This document shows positions 1 to 8,714 of a DNA stretch of 44,619 nucleotides, in pieces. Position 1 is the stretch's first letter. Each line of letters begins with the position of its first letter. Origin of the DNA: CTSOIL-112 sp049291875. Its GTDB lineage: Bacteria; Pseudomonadota; Gammaproteobacteria; Burkholderiales; Burkholderiaceae. The notes beneath the pieces were generated by a model. It saw nothing but the letters and a program-made list of their open reading frames with translations. It was not told the DNA's origin and searched no databases. The translations under genes were made by a program, and so were the position numbers. Location of the stretch: positions 1 to 44,619 of the forward strand of contig JBATQE010000022.1 in assembly GCA_049291875.1 (NCBI GenBank), written 5' to 3'.

Positions 1-834
1 CGTCCTGCACTAAACGCAGGACTTGTGTTGATTCTACTTTTAGATGCCGCCCTTTTAGGGGGTATTACCCCTGTTGTAGCGAAATGGTTGTTTGGTGAAG
101 GCAAAGATGACTTTAAGCCATCTGAAATGACACCTGATCAGAAAGCGACTGTAAGTAATATTGTGTCACTCGGGGCGGCTGGATTGACAGCGGGTGCTGG
201 TGGATCTGCCGGTGATGTGGTTTCAAGTTCTCAGCTCGCGAGTAGCGCGGTGGAGAATAATCGTCATATGTCTAGGGCAGAAGTCGCAGAGCTGAAACGA
301 GTTACTCCAGAGGCGGGTAAATGGATTAGAGATAAATTAAAAAGAGAGGCTCGACTCTCTAACTCTGAAATTGATAAGCTCAATGATGATGACATTTTTG
401 GGTACTTAATGATTGCTGGCTTGACTAATGTTAGCGAGTACTGGCAAAAATATTATTCAGATCATGGACAAATAAACAGAGACAACATATTTTTAGCGGC
501 AAAGGAATATTTGTCTGCTAATTACAGTCCAGGGAAAGTAAATGCTCGTGGATTTTATCAAGATGGGGTCACAGACTCTTTATTTGGCTCAAAATACTTT
601 AATGATCTAGGTTCAAGTAAAACAGATGCGAATAATCTAGGTATGTTTTACTCAACAGTCCAGAGCGATAAATTGGTTAGAAATGCTTATTTAGCAGCGG
701 GTTTGCCTATTGAGCCGCCAGCAAATGCAAGTGCAGAAGAGTGGGCGCAATATAGAGCGGTGAAATCTGAATATGATAAGCAGGGATGGCCTGTATCGCG
801 AAGTCGGCGAGTATGGTTCGCAGATCAATGGTAA
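1..834 (+). CDS. cdiA: CdiA-type contact-dependent inhibition protein, C-terminal fragment (5' end outside window)
   Basis: The frame is open from base 1, so this is the 3' end of a larger gene; the GTG at 25 is only the first in-window start. The first 75 residues are Ala/Gly-rich, contain a TPDQKATVSNIVSLGAAGLT-like segment, and end in SSAVENN, the VENN pretoxin motif that separates the CdiA delivery part from its variable toxin. The roughly 190 residues after VENN would be the toxin domain; I do not recognise its fold or activity. It stops in FADQW. No typical cdiI immunity gene is evident directly downstream, and the next 900 bases hold only an odd frame and a broken transposase, so the module may be an orphan or decayed. 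The VENN identification is strong; toxin function is unknown. Confidence 0.75.
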   Translation, partial: RPALNAGLVLILLLDAALLGGITPVVAKWLFGEGKDDFKPSEMTPDQKATVSNIVSLGAAGLTAGAGGSAGDVVSSSQLASSAVENNRHMSRAEVAELKRVTPEAGKWIRDKLKREARLSNSEIDKLNDDDIFGYLMIAGLTNVSEYWQKYYSDHGQINRDNIFLAAKEYLSANYSPGKVNARGFYQDGVTDSLFGSKYFNDLGSSKTDANNLGMFYSTVQSDKLVRNAYLAAGLPIEPPANASAEEWAQYRAVKSEYDKQGWPVSRSRRVWFADQW

Positions 835-1030
835 TTTCAGCTATTTGCGTCGTGACCTTCTTGGCAGCTACTTGACGCAGTCCGGCAAGGCTCTTGTGTG
901 GCTCATGTGGGGAGAGCGTGGCTTCCATCACCGATCAGCCGATGCGCACAACCTGCACGAGTACTATGCGAAACACCAATATATTCATAAAAGTACACAC
1001 GTTTATCAGAGCACTGCTGAGGGTTCCTAG
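773..1030 (+). other. Uncharacterised 85-residue frame overlapping the cdiA 3' end
   Basis: This frame overlaps the last 62 bases of the cdiA fragment in the +1 phase and reads about 85 residues (MISRDGLYREVGEYGSQING...). It has no strong ribosome binding site. It could be the frameshifted true C-terminus of the CdiA toxin, a remnant of an orphan toxin, or a small immunity gene. I recognise no family. The region up to 1095 holds nothing else that I can identify. Confidence 0.3.
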
Positions 1031-1095
1031 GCGGGTACTGTCAAATAAACTTCGTAAAATATAGAAGGGCCGTAGAATGGCATCGTCAAGTTAAC

Positions 1096-1620
1096 TTGGC
1101 ATTAAAACAGAAGGGCGATAAAATAGTGCATGAATACCAAGAGAACCCTTATCATCGCCACCGCTTCCCGCCAGATATCATCAGTCATTATGTTTGGCTG
1201 TATTATCGGTTTTCACTGAGTTACCGAGATATTGAACTGGTGATGGCAGAGCGTGGTTTGGAGTTGAGTTATGAATCTATTCGCTATTGGTGTCTAAAGT
1301 TCGGCCATATGTATGCCAAGCAAATGCGTCAACGTAAAAGCTTTGGCGACCAATGGTAGTCAGATCTGTTATATATGGCGAGCTGTTGATCAAGAAGGCC
1401 AAGTAGCTGGAATTAGCGAGTTACCGACTCCACGTAAAGAGTATTTCCCGCTGACGCCACACATCACCGATCAATGGGTAAACAATTGAGCTGAAAACTC
1501 GCACCAAATATTTTTGAGTGCGATGAGCGAGTTCTACGATCATTTCCAAATGAACCGTCATAAAACAACGGCCCAAGTCCATCAATCACCAACTTCGTAT
1601 AAGTTGTGTTATGTTAAATA
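1096..1620 (+). pseudogene. Decayed IS6-family transposase
   Basis: The first 87 codons (from a TTG at 1096) encode a typical IS6-family N-terminus: ENPYHRHRFPPDIISHYVWL, then AERGLELSYESIRYWCLKFG, ending GDQW where the family continues into the first DDE aspartate region. The frame then stops. Downstream, in another phase, YIWRAVDQEGQV (from 1370) and NN-stop-AENSHQ (around 1481-1505) match later family blocks; the stop is a TGA where the family has Arg, consistent with CGA to TGA. The central catalytic part is largely deleted. The element is therefore inactive. I could not find convincing paired terminal repeats; GGGTACTGTCAAATAAACTT near 1034 could be one end. Confidence 0.75.
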
Positions 1621-1748
1621 TTAAAACTTGATGGCCTATTGATCTTTCTTTGCTCATACATAATTCCGAGCGAAGTTATAAAAGATACATTGATGCGATT
1701 CAGTATAATGAGATTAATTGGTAGCCAAATTTTATTGGAAAGATTCTC

Positions 1749-4496
1749 ATGAGTTCATCGCTTTTGTGTGCTTTTTATTCTCACTATGCCCAGCGTATGC
1801 TGGAGGCGCATCGGGTTACGGCCGATGAGGTTTCGGCGCTGGTGACGCAGTTGCCTTTGTCTGTTGAGAATATGGCGGCTCTGATTGAGTCGAAACTACC
1901 CGCGCATCATGATGCGGAGCAAGCGATGGCTGAGGCGCTGCGTAAAACGCGGATTTTGGTAATGTTGGCGATGATGGAGTTTGATTTGTCGCACGCACCG
2001 ACTGAACAGACTTTGGATGTGATTACGCAAACAGTCAGCGCGCTGGCGGATGCGTCTACGTTGAGTGCTTTGAATGTGGCGTACCGTGCTTTGACGGAGA
2101 TTCATGGCGAACCTAGTTCGGAGTCAACCGGTGCCGCGATGCCTTTGTGGGTCATGGGCATGGGAAAACTCTCCGGACGTGAGTTGAATGTCTCGTCGGA
2201 CATGGATTTGGTGTTTGTGTTTGAACATGAGGGGGAAACGGTCCCAACGATTGAGGGACAACGCATCCGCGCCCTCTCGCATGGCGAGTTTTTTGATCGT
2301 TTGGGGCGCCGCATGATCAAGCTGCTGGATGACGTCAATGAATTCGGTTTTGTGTTTCGCGTCGATATGCGTCTGCGCCCGAATGGTGCTTCAGGCGCAC
2401 TGTGCGTGAGTTTGAGCACGTTGGAGAAGTATTTATTCACGCAGGCGCGTACATGGGAGCGTTTTGTTTGGCTGAAAAGTCGTTTGATGAACCCTTCTTC
2501 GCATTCGTATCTGCTGGATCAAGTGGTCACGCCGTTCGTATTCCGACGCTATTTGGATTACGACGCGATTGATGCCCTGCGCGATGTTCACCACAAAATT
2601 CGTGCGAAGGCAGAAAGCCGCGCGGCGAAATATCCTGAATCTGAGGACATTAAAATCGGTTCGGGTGGGATTCGAGAGATTGAGTTCAGCGTGCAATTAC
2701 CGCAGATCATTAAAGGTGCGCGCTTGCCCAATTTGCAACAAAAGGCGACTTTGACTGCCCTGCCCGAGTTGTCTAAAACGGGCTTGATGGATGAGGCAGC
2801 CATGCGTCAACTGCGCGAGCATTATGTATTTTTGCGCCATTTGGAGCATCGGATTCAGTATTTGAACGATGCGCAGACGCAGCAAATTCCTGTGGAACCG
2901 GAGCTGCGCGAGCGCATTGCCCGCGCCATGTGTTTTGATGATTGGACTCAATTGGAACAGCGCCTGCGCAGCGGGCAGGCGAATGTCATGCGCCATTTTA
3001 ACGCCCTGTTTGACGCGGCGCCGGAGCAATCGCCGGATGAGCGTTCATTGAGCGCGCGGCAGTCTACTGACCCGCAAAATGATGACTGGGCGGCTCTGTG
3101 GGCGCGCTTTGATTCACCACAGGAGATCAGCGACGTCTATGCACGCATGGAAACGAACCCGCGCCAAAATCAATTGCCCGAGCGCAGTTTGATTCGCTAC
3201 AAGCAATTGGTCAACGCGAGCGCGCAGATTTTGGTCAATCGCTATCCCGATGAAATCATTCCGATGGAGTGGTTGCAACGCATTTGGAACTTTTTAGATG
3301 CAATTAGCCGCAGAAGCAGCTATTTGGCGCTATTGATCGAGTATCCGAAAGCTTTGGAACGCTTGGTCGAGCTGCTGGCCAGTTCGCGCTTTGTCGCCGA
3401 CTATCTGACGGCGCATCCGATTTTGCTGGATGAATTGCTCAATGTCGAACAGCTGCATCGCGCACCCGATTGGCCTGCGCTCAAAACGCATCTGAATCAG
3501 TTGCTCAATCATGCCAAACACCACGACGGCAAACCGGATGTGGAACGGCAAATGGATATTTTGCGCGAAAACCACCACAGCCAAGTGTTTCGCCTGCTGG
3601 TGCAGGAGCTGGACGGCTTGTGGACGGTGGAACAATTGGCCGATCACCTGTCTGATTTGACCGACGTAATGCTGGATGCGGCTGTATATCACTGCTGGGA
3701 TGCGTTTGCGAAAAAACACCGCGATGTGCCGAAATTCGCCATCATTGCCTACGGCAAGCTGGGCGGTAAGGAAATGGGCTACGCCTCGGATTTGGACTTG
3801 GTGTTCATATTTGACGATCCAGCGCAAGAGGCGCTGGAGGTATACAGTCGCTTTGCGCAGCGTCTGAACAACTGGCTCACGGCCCCGACCGGCGCCGGTG
3901 TGCTGTTTGATACCGACTACCGCTTGCGCCCGAACGGCGACAGTGGCTTGATGGTCGTCAGCACCAAAATGTTTGAGCAATACCAGCGCGAATCCGCTTG
4001 GTTCTGGGAGCATCAGGCGCTCACGCGGGCGCGCTATTGTGCGGGCGATGCGGACATTGGCGCGTGGTTTGAGGACTGCCGCCGCTCGATTTTGTCCGCC
4101 GAGCGCGATATTCAAAAAGTTCGGACGGAAATTTCATCCATGCGCGATAAATTGCAGGCCGGACATCCGAATCCAACCGAGCTATTTGATTTGAAATACG
4201 ACTCGGGCGGCATGGTGGACATTGAGTTTTGCGTGCAGGCCTTGGTTTTGGGCTACTCCAACCGGCATCCTGAGTTGCTCGATAACAAAGGCAACATTGC
4301 CCTGCTCGAACGCGCGGGCCATGCAGGCTTGATTGATGGGGTGCTGGCCAAACAATGCGGTGACGCCTACCGCCACTACCGCCATGTGCAACACACCCTG
4401 CGCATGCAAAATATTGCCAAACCCCGAGTGGTATCTGAAAGTGTTGCCCAGCATATTGAAGCGGTAAATCAACTGTATGAAATCGTTTTACGATAG
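1749..4496 (+). CDS. glnE: Bifunctional glutamine synthetase adenylyltransferase/deadenylase
   Basis: GlnE attaches AMP to and removes it from glutamine synthetase in response to PII and glutamine, tuning ammonium assimilation. The 915-residue length is close to the usual 900-950. Two nucleotidyltransferase domains are visible: GMGKLSGRELNVSSDMDLVF (residues 137-156) and AYGKLGGKEMGYASDLDLVF (about 667-686), each with the Asp-x-Asp metal site. The linker contains RYLDYDAIDALRDVHHKIRA and LEHRIQYLNDAQT, a pattern I associate with betaproteobacterial GlnE. The start at 1749 has GGAAAG at a good distance. The first motif carries Ser (KLSG) where Gly is usual. The gene stands alone, immediately after the accessory left edge. 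Confidence 0.95.
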   Translation: MSSSLLCAFYSHYAQRMLEAHRVTADEVSALVTQLPLSVENMAALIESKLPAHHDAEQAMAEALRKTRILVMLAMMEFDLSHAPTEQTLDVITQTVSALADASTLSALNVAYRALTEIHGEPSSESTGAAMPLWVMGMGKLSGRELNVSSDMDLVFVFEHEGETVPTIEGQRIRALSHGEFFDRLGRRMIKLLDDVNEFGFVFRVDMRLRPNGASGALCVSLSTLEKYLFTQARTWERFVWLKSRLMNPSSHSYLLDQVVTPFVFRRYLDYDAIDALRDVHHKIRAKAESRAAKYPESEDIKIGSGGIREIEFSVQLPQIIKGARLPNLQQKATLTALPELSKTGLMDEAAMRQLREHYVFLRHLEHRIQYLNDAQTQQIPVEPELRERIARAMCFDDWTQLEQRLRSGQANVMRHFNALFDAAPEQSPDERSLSARQSTDPQNDDWAALWARFDSPQEISDVYARMETNPRQNQLPERSLIRYKQLVNASAQILVNRYPDEIIPMEWLQRIWNFLDAISRRSSYLALLIEYPKALERLVELLASSRFVADYLTAHPILLDELLNVEQLHRAPDWPALKTHLNQLLNHAKHHDGKPDVERQMDILRENHHSQVFRLLVQELDGLWTVEQLADHLSDLTDVMLDAAVYHCWDAFAKKHRDVPKFAIIAYGKLGGKEMGYASDLDLVFIFDDPAQEALEVYSRFAQRLNNWLTAPTGAGVLFDTDYRLRPNGDSGLMVVSTKMFEQYQRESAWFWEHQALTRARYCAGDADIGAWFEDCRRSILSAERDIQKVRTEISSMRDKLQAGHPNPTELFDLKYDSGGMVDIEFCVQALVLGYSNRHPELLDNKGNIALLERAGHAGLIDGVLAKQCGDAYRHYRHVQHTLRMQNIAKPRVVSESVAQHIEAVNQLYEIVLR

Positions 4497-4705
4497 AGAA
4501 TTTTCTAAAATATTTGATCTATTGAGGTGTTTCTCATGAATTTTCATTATTTATGTTAACCCCAAAACCGTTGGCTCAATTATAATAACGGCAAAGATTA
4601 ATTCCCCATTCCTGTTATCATCAGGTTCGCCAAAATGGCTATAATTGCCCAAGCTGTTCATAGTTATTTTGCCTATTTAATCTAAATAAAAAAGGTGAGG
4701 TCAAC

Positions 4706-5458
4706 GTGCAAAATATAACATCCGAAATAACCTCCGCAGAGCATCACAACAAAGCAACGCAACAAAACAAAGCAGCATCTGCGTCATCCAGCACGGAGCA
4801 CCTGCCTGAATATCTGGACGATGTGTACAATTGGGCGTATGTGAATGAGCGCAATGTCGAGCTGCTTGATCGCAATATCGTGTTTAACGCCCTGCTGTTT
4901 GGCAATGGCCCGCGCTTGAAACGAGCCTATATTGACCACATTCAACCCGGAATGCGCGTGTGGCAAGTCGCCCATGTTTATGGCAATCTGGTCAATGATG
5001 CCGCCGAAAAAGTAGGTTCGAATGGGCAGTTTGACATCACCGACATCGCCACGATTCAAATCAACCACACCAAACGCAAAATCGGTCATCTGCCGCAAGT
5101 AGCAATCCACCACATTGATGCGGCACAATGGCTTGAAAAAGACTACGATTTAACCTGTAGCTTCTTCCTGCTGCACGAGGTGCCGGACGACAAAAAAACC
5201 GAAATTCTCAACCAAATGCTGAAATCCATTCAACCAAAAGGCCAACTGGTGTTTGTCGATTACCACCGCCCTGCGGCTTGGAATCCGGTCGGTTGGCTGT
5301 TGCGCTGGGTCAATGCCAAGTTAGAGCCATTTGCCGAAGCGCTGTGGCACAAAGAAATCAAAGACTTTGCCGATCCCGAACTGGCCGATCGCTTCGTTTG
5401 GCGCAAGCGCACTTTTTTTGGTGGCGTGTACCAGGCCGTCTATGCAGAATATAAATAA
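4706..5458 (+). CDS. rquA: Rhodoquinone biosynthesis protein RquA
   Basis: RquA converts ubiquinone to rhodoquinone, the low-potential quinone that donates electrons to fumarate. The family is methyltransferase-like and is reported to use S-adenosylmethionine as the amino donor. Family hallmarks are visible: YNWAYVNERNVELLDR (41-56), LLFGNGPRLKRA (63-74), the atypical cofactor loop WQVAHVYGN (85-93) in place of the usual acidic GxG motif, FFLLHEVPDD (153-162), FVDYHRP (183-189), LEPFAEALW (206-214) and FFGGVYQ (237-243). The first ~30 residues are a low-complexity extension rich in Ala, Ser, Gln and Asn. The start is GTG, supported by AGGTGAGG upstream. It is convergent with a dicarboxylate carrier and lies close to frdABCD, which fits fumarate respiration. 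UbiE-type methyltransferases are the main alternative but lack this motif set. Confidence 0.9.
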   Translation: MQNITSEITSAEHHNKATQQNKAASASSSTEHLPEYLDDVYNWAYVNERNVELLDRNIVFNALLFGNGPRLKRAYIDHIQPGMRVWQVAHVYGNLVNDAAEKVGSNGQFDITDIATIQINHTKRKIGHLPQVAIHHIDAAQWLEKDYDLTCSFFLLHEVPDDKKTEILNQMLKSIQPKGQLVFVDYHRPAAWNPVGWLLRWVNAKLEPFAEALWHKEIKDFADPELADRFVWRKRTFFGGVYQAVYAEYK

Positions 5459-5477
5459 GCCTGAACAAAATTAGCGC

Positions 5478-5504
5478 AAAAAAGCCTGCTGATGCAGGCT
5501 TTTT
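5478..5504. terminator. Bidirectional intrinsic terminator between rquA and the DASS gene
   Basis: AGCCTGC (5483-5489), loop TGAT, and GCAGGCT (5494-5500) form a 7-bp stem flanked by A-run and T-run, so it can end transcripts from both convergent genes. Confidence 0.85.
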
Positions 5505-5521
5505 CTACGTTTAATGATCGA

Positions 5522-6913
5522 TCATAAGAGGAACAGATACGCCCAGCCGCCGATCAAGCCCACGCAAATTACGTTGAGCACCACGCCCACGCGGACCATT
5601 TCCTGCTGACGAATCAACCCCGTGCCAAAAACAATCGCATTCGGCGGCGTGGCTACCGGCAGCATGAACGCACACGATGCACCCAACGCAATCACCATGA
5701 CCAACGCTTCTTGCGGGACTCCGAGTTGCGGCGCAATGGCGGCAAAAATCGGCACCAGCAGCGCAGCCGAGGCCGTGTTGCTGGTGAACTCAGTCAAAAA
5801 GACGATAAATGCCGCACTGGCCAGCACCACGATGAACGGATGCGCCAATGTAAACGAATTAGCCACTTGCGCACCCAAAACCGCAGAAGCACCCGAGCGG
5901 CCGAGAATGGCGCTCAAGGCGATACCACCGCCGAATAAGAACAAAATACCCCAGTCGGTATTGTCCGAAATTTGTTTCCAATTGGCCAAGCCCAATAAGA
6001 CGATCACAATCGCCGCGGTAACGGCAACCCAAGTATCCGGATTCGTAATACCGAATGTGTCCTTGAGCTTCGTGCCAAAAATCCATGCCGCAGCGGTACA
6101 AACGAATACGATCATGGTCAAAACACGTGGCAATGTCCAAGGAATATATTCTTTTTCCAAACTCATGGGCTGATTCAATTTAGGACGTAAAACTAGATAC
6201 ATCACCCCAATCATCGCCGGTAAAATGACCAACATCATCGGCAAACCCAGTTTCATCCAGCCGGCAAAATCAATGCCCAATGCCTTGGCTGCAATCGCAT
6301 TGGGCGGAGAGCCGACCAAACTGCCCAGACCACCGATGCTGGCGGAATACGCTACGCCCAAAAGAACAAACACAAAGGTGCTGCGGTCTTTGCTCCGATC
6401 CAAGTGTGACAGCATACCCAATACCAAAGGCAACATCATGGCCGCTGTGGCCGTATTGCTGATCCACATGGACAAAAATGCAGTCACGGCAAACACCACC
6501 AAGGACGCAATGCCTAAATGCCCTTTTGAAATCGAAATGAGCCATAAGGCAATCTTTCGATCCAGTTGCTGGACATGCAAAGCCGTCGCCAAAGCAAAAC
6601 CGCCGAAAAACAAGAAGATGATCGGGTCGGCAAATGAGCTGAACGCCCTTTGCGTGGTCATCTCAGGAATGCCAATCGCCACGGCCAGTACCGGAATCAT
6701 CAGTGCGGTGATGGTGATGTGAATTGCTTCAGTCAACCACAGCACAGCGATGAATGTCAGTAAGGCCAACCCCTTGTTCGCATTGACCTCATACGGTAAG
6801 ACTTTGTAAACGATAAAAGCCAGTATCGCTGCAATCGCAGTGATGATCAATCCTTTGCCGGTGCCTTTAGGGAGTGCATCCAATTGTGTATTTTGACGAA
6901 CTGCCTCTTTCAT
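5522..6913 (-). CDS. DASS-family (SLC13/INDY-like) dicarboxylate transporter
   Basis: This inner-membrane carrier of the divalent anion:sodium symporter family moves C4-dicarboxylates, coupled to sodium or as an exchanger. The protein is 463 residues with about a dozen hydrophobic segments. Both signature Ser-Asn-Thr motifs are present: SNTATAAMMLP at 152-162 and SNTASAALLVP at 378-388, which bind substrate carboxylates and sodium in the family. A ribosome binding site (AGGAGAAAATAATG) precedes the start. It lies between rquA and frdABCD. I infer that it supplies fumarate or malate, or exports succinate, for fumarate respiration; substrate and coupling cannot be read from sequence. A terminator separates it from frdD, so it likely has its own promoter in the AT-rich 6914-7020 stretch. 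Confidence 0.88.
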   Translation of the reverse strand: MKEAVRQNTQLDALPKGTGKGLIITAIAAILAFIVYKVLPYEVNANKGLALLTFIAVLWLTEAIHITITALMIPVLAVAIGIPEMTTQRAFSSFADPIIFLFFGGFALATALHVQQLDRKIALWLISISKGHLGIASLVVFAVTAFLSMWISNTATAAMMLPLVLGMLSHLDRSKDRSTFVFVLLGVAYSASIGGLGSLVGSPPNAIAAKALGIDFAGWMKLGLPMMLVILPAMIGVMYLVLRPKLNQPMSLEKEYIPWTLPRVLTMIVFVCTAAAWIFGTKLKDTFGITNPDTWVAVTAAIVIVLLGLANWKQISDNTDWGILFLFGGGIALSAILGRSGASAVLGAQVANSFTLAHPFIVVLASAAFIVFLTEFTSNTASAALLVPIFAAIAPQLGVPQEALVMVIALGASCAFMLPVATPPNAIVFGTGLIRQQEMVRVGVVLNVICVGLIGGWAYLFLL

Positions 6914-7061
6914 TATTTTCTCCTATTAAAATATTTTTTATCAAGATTAATTACCAAAATTTATAATAAAAATTTGAAACAATTATGAATGCAATCGATA
7001 TCACATTATTTATTAATAAGGAGAAAATAAGGGATTCTGTATGGTATCGGTTCGTAAGAAG

Positions 7062-7082
7062 ATTGCGGGTCAAGCCCGCAAT
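7062..7082. repeat. REP-like palindrome
   Basis: ATTGCGGG, loop TCAAG, CCCGCAAT form a perfect 8-bp stem, followed by TGACG. It resembles the pair of palindromes at 18781-18870 and probably belongs to the same dispersed intergenic family. Confidence 0.55.
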
Positions 7083-7141
7083 GACGCATCGGATGATTGA
7101 TAGCAATAAGTGATACACGAGCAATATAGCGGTCAGTCATC

Positions 7142-7170
7142 AAAAAAGCGCACCGAAGTGCGCTCTTTTT
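7142..7170 (-). terminator. frd operon intrinsic terminator
   Basis: AGCGCAC, loop CGAA, GTGCGCT (7147-7164) form a 7-bp stem followed on the minus strand by a run of six T. It lies 40 bases after the frdD stop. A second small dyad, GGTGACGAGCGTCACC, lies between it and frdD. Confidence 0.85.
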
Positions 7171-7206
7171 GGACTATGTCGTGGTGACGAGCGTCACCGA
7201 CATTTT

Positions 7207-7554
7207 TTACAACCCCGCGAACAAGGTCACCAAGCTACACACAATCACCACAGCATACAAGGCATAACGCGTTTTAATGTTCACATGAATATGAAAATCA
7301 TGCAGTACATAGTAAAAACGGTGCGCGGTATGCCACAGCATGAGGAACAATACGCCGACCATCAAGATGTAGAAAAACGCATTGTGAAACAGCGGTGATA
7401 CAGTGTCGTAGAATGTCGCCGGATTCCCCACCAGCTCCATTGGCAGCAACAAGCTCAGAATCGCAACCAAGGTAGGCAACACCAATGCGGCGATCATACC
7501 GCCTGCGGCAAACAGACTCCAATAAATGGATTTCATATTTTTAGGTTTACTCAT
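7207..7554 (-). CDS. frdD: Fumarate reductase membrane anchor subunit D
   Basis: This is one of the two membrane subunits that anchor FrdAB and carry quinol oxidation on the cytoplasmic membrane. The protein has 115 residues, close to the 119 of E. coli FrdD. It shows the family pattern YWSLFAAGGMIAALVLP at the N-terminus, three hydrophobic helices, and a WHTAHRFYYVLHDFHIHV segment equivalent to the conserved LHRMHHAMHDLKIHV region. The start has GGAGG 5 bases upstream. It is the last gene of the frdABCD operon, 10 bases after frdC. Confidence 0.92.
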   Translation of the reverse strand: MSKPKNMKSIYWSLFAAGGMIAALVLPTLVAILSLLLPMELVGNPATFYDTVSPLFHNAFFYILMVGVLFLMLWHTAHRFYYVLHDFHIHVNIKTRYALYAVVIVCSLVTLFAGL

Positions 7555-7564
7555 GGTGTCCTCC

Positions 7565-7954
7565 TTATGCGCACGCGATCGTGATGATGAGCAAAATCAA
7601 GGCCAAAACCGCAAATACAGCCCAGTGTGCGCCCAAAATGGTTTTTTCCGGAACGAATTTATCGCCCTGCTGCACTTTCATCACTTTGGGCGTGGTTTCA
7701 AACCAAGTGTAGGTATTGAATACCGCAGCGACCAAGGTCAGAACGGTGAACAAAATCATCAACGGACTTTTTTGCATTTCAATCCATGACAGCCATTTGA
7801 TTTGCGAAGTGGCCAATGCCGCTACGCCGGCCATCAAATTCAATACATAGATGGCCATCGGGATGCAGGTCACTTCACGCAGCATATAGCGTTGGTAAAA
7901 CGGCTTGGCCATGAACCAATTGGAGGCCTGTGTGGTGTGATAAGGTTTTCTCAT
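7565..7954 (-). CDS. frdC: Fumarate reductase membrane anchor subunit C
   Basis: This membrane anchor subunit contributes to the quinol site. The 129 residues match E. coli FrdC (131) in layout: RKPY at the N-terminus, then PFYQRYMLREVT containing the conserved Arg-Glu pair (E27, equivalent to the E. coli FrdC Glu29 implicated in quinol chemistry), then three membrane helices with TWFETTPK between helices two and three. No haem-ligating pattern is evident, as expected for the haem-free type D enzymes. It is separated from frdB by 3 bases and has a GGAG ribosome binding site. The likely quinol partner here includes rhodoquinol because rquA is nearby; that is inference. Confidence 0.93.
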   Translation of the reverse strand: MRKPYHTTQASNWFMAKPFYQRYMLREVTCIPMAIYVLNLMAGVAALATSQIKWLSWIEMQKSPLMILFTVLTLVAAVFNTYTWFETTPKVMKVQQGDKFVPEKTILGAHWAVFAVLALILLIITIACA

Positions 7955-7957
7955 GGT

Positions 7958-8713
7958 TTACTCCTTGCCTGAAATCAGACCTTTGAGCCAATATTGGCTG
8001 GACTGTGCTTTGGCTTGTTGGATCGCGCCGGCCGGATCGACATTTTTCGGGCAGACTTCGGAACAGTAACCGACAAAGGTACATGGCCAAATGCCGTTGT
8101 CCAAGTTCATCACGTCAAAACGTTGCTCCGCGCCTTCGTCACGCGTGTCGTAGTTGTAGCGCAAGGCCAGCGCATTCGCGGCAGGGCCTAAAAATTCAGC
8201 ATTGACAGCCACTTGCGGACAGGCTTGGTAGCACAACATGCAGTTGATACACATGGTGTATTGTTTGAACTTCGCCAATTCCTTCGGTGTTTGTACATGC
8301 GATTTGAGCGTGACATTGGTGAACTCGGTTTGCGGTTTTTCCTTGATGATGTACGGTTTGACCGCATTGAGTTTTTCGATGAACGGCTCGATATCGACCA
8401 CCAAGTCTTTTTCCACTGGGAATTGATCCAGCGGGGTCACGGTGATCTTGTCGCAATCGGCGTATTCACGCACAAAGGTGGAGCAGGCCAATTTTGGCAC
8501 GCCGTTGATGACCATGCCACAAGAGCCGCAGACTTCCATCCGGCAGGACCAGCGGTAGGCCAGATCGGCGGCTTGCTCGTCCTTGATCGAGGCCAAGGCA
8601 TCCAAAATAGACATGTCTTGCGTCCATTCGATGTCAAAACTTTGCATCCACGGTTTGTCATCCACGTCCGGACGATAGCGGGATACCTCAATAATGATTT
8701 TTTTCGCAGTCAT
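7958..8713 (-). CDS. frdB: Fumarate reductase iron-sulfur subunit B
   Basis: FrdB passes electrons from the quinol in FrdCD to the flavin in FrdA through three clusters. With the start at 8713 the protein has 251 residues. The [2Fe-2S] ligands are C57, C62, C65 and C77 (CRMEVCGSCG...LAC). The [4Fe-4S] and [3Fe-4S] ligands sit in CINCMLCYQACP (155-166) and CTFVGYCSEVCP (211-222). A longer frame starting at 8740 would add nine residues inside frdA; the start at 8713 is preferred because GGAGGG lies just upstream and it begins 1 base after the frdA stop, a typical coupled arrangement. Confidence 0.94.
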   Translation of the reverse strand: MTAKKIIIEVSRYRPDVDDKPWMQSFDIEWTQDMSILDALASIKDEQAADLAYRWSCRMEVCGSCGMVINGVPKLACSTFVREYADCDKITVTPLDQFPVEKDLVVDIEPFIEKLNAVKPYIIKEKPQTEFTNVTLKSHVQTPKELAKFKQYTMCINCMLCYQACPQVAVNAEFLGPAANALALRYNYDTRDEGAEQRFDVMNLDNGIWPCTFVGYCSEVCPKNVDPAGAIQQAKAQSSQYWLKGLISGKE

Positions 8714-8714
8714 A

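Noticed and set aside
3330..4115. A 261-codon frame antisense to glnE
   Set aside because: It lies entirely over the well-supported glnE coding sequence, has no recognisable domain and reads as a codon-bias shadow.
6980..7020. CRP site upstream of the DASS gene
   Set aside because: Only the TGTGA half is good; the other half does not match.
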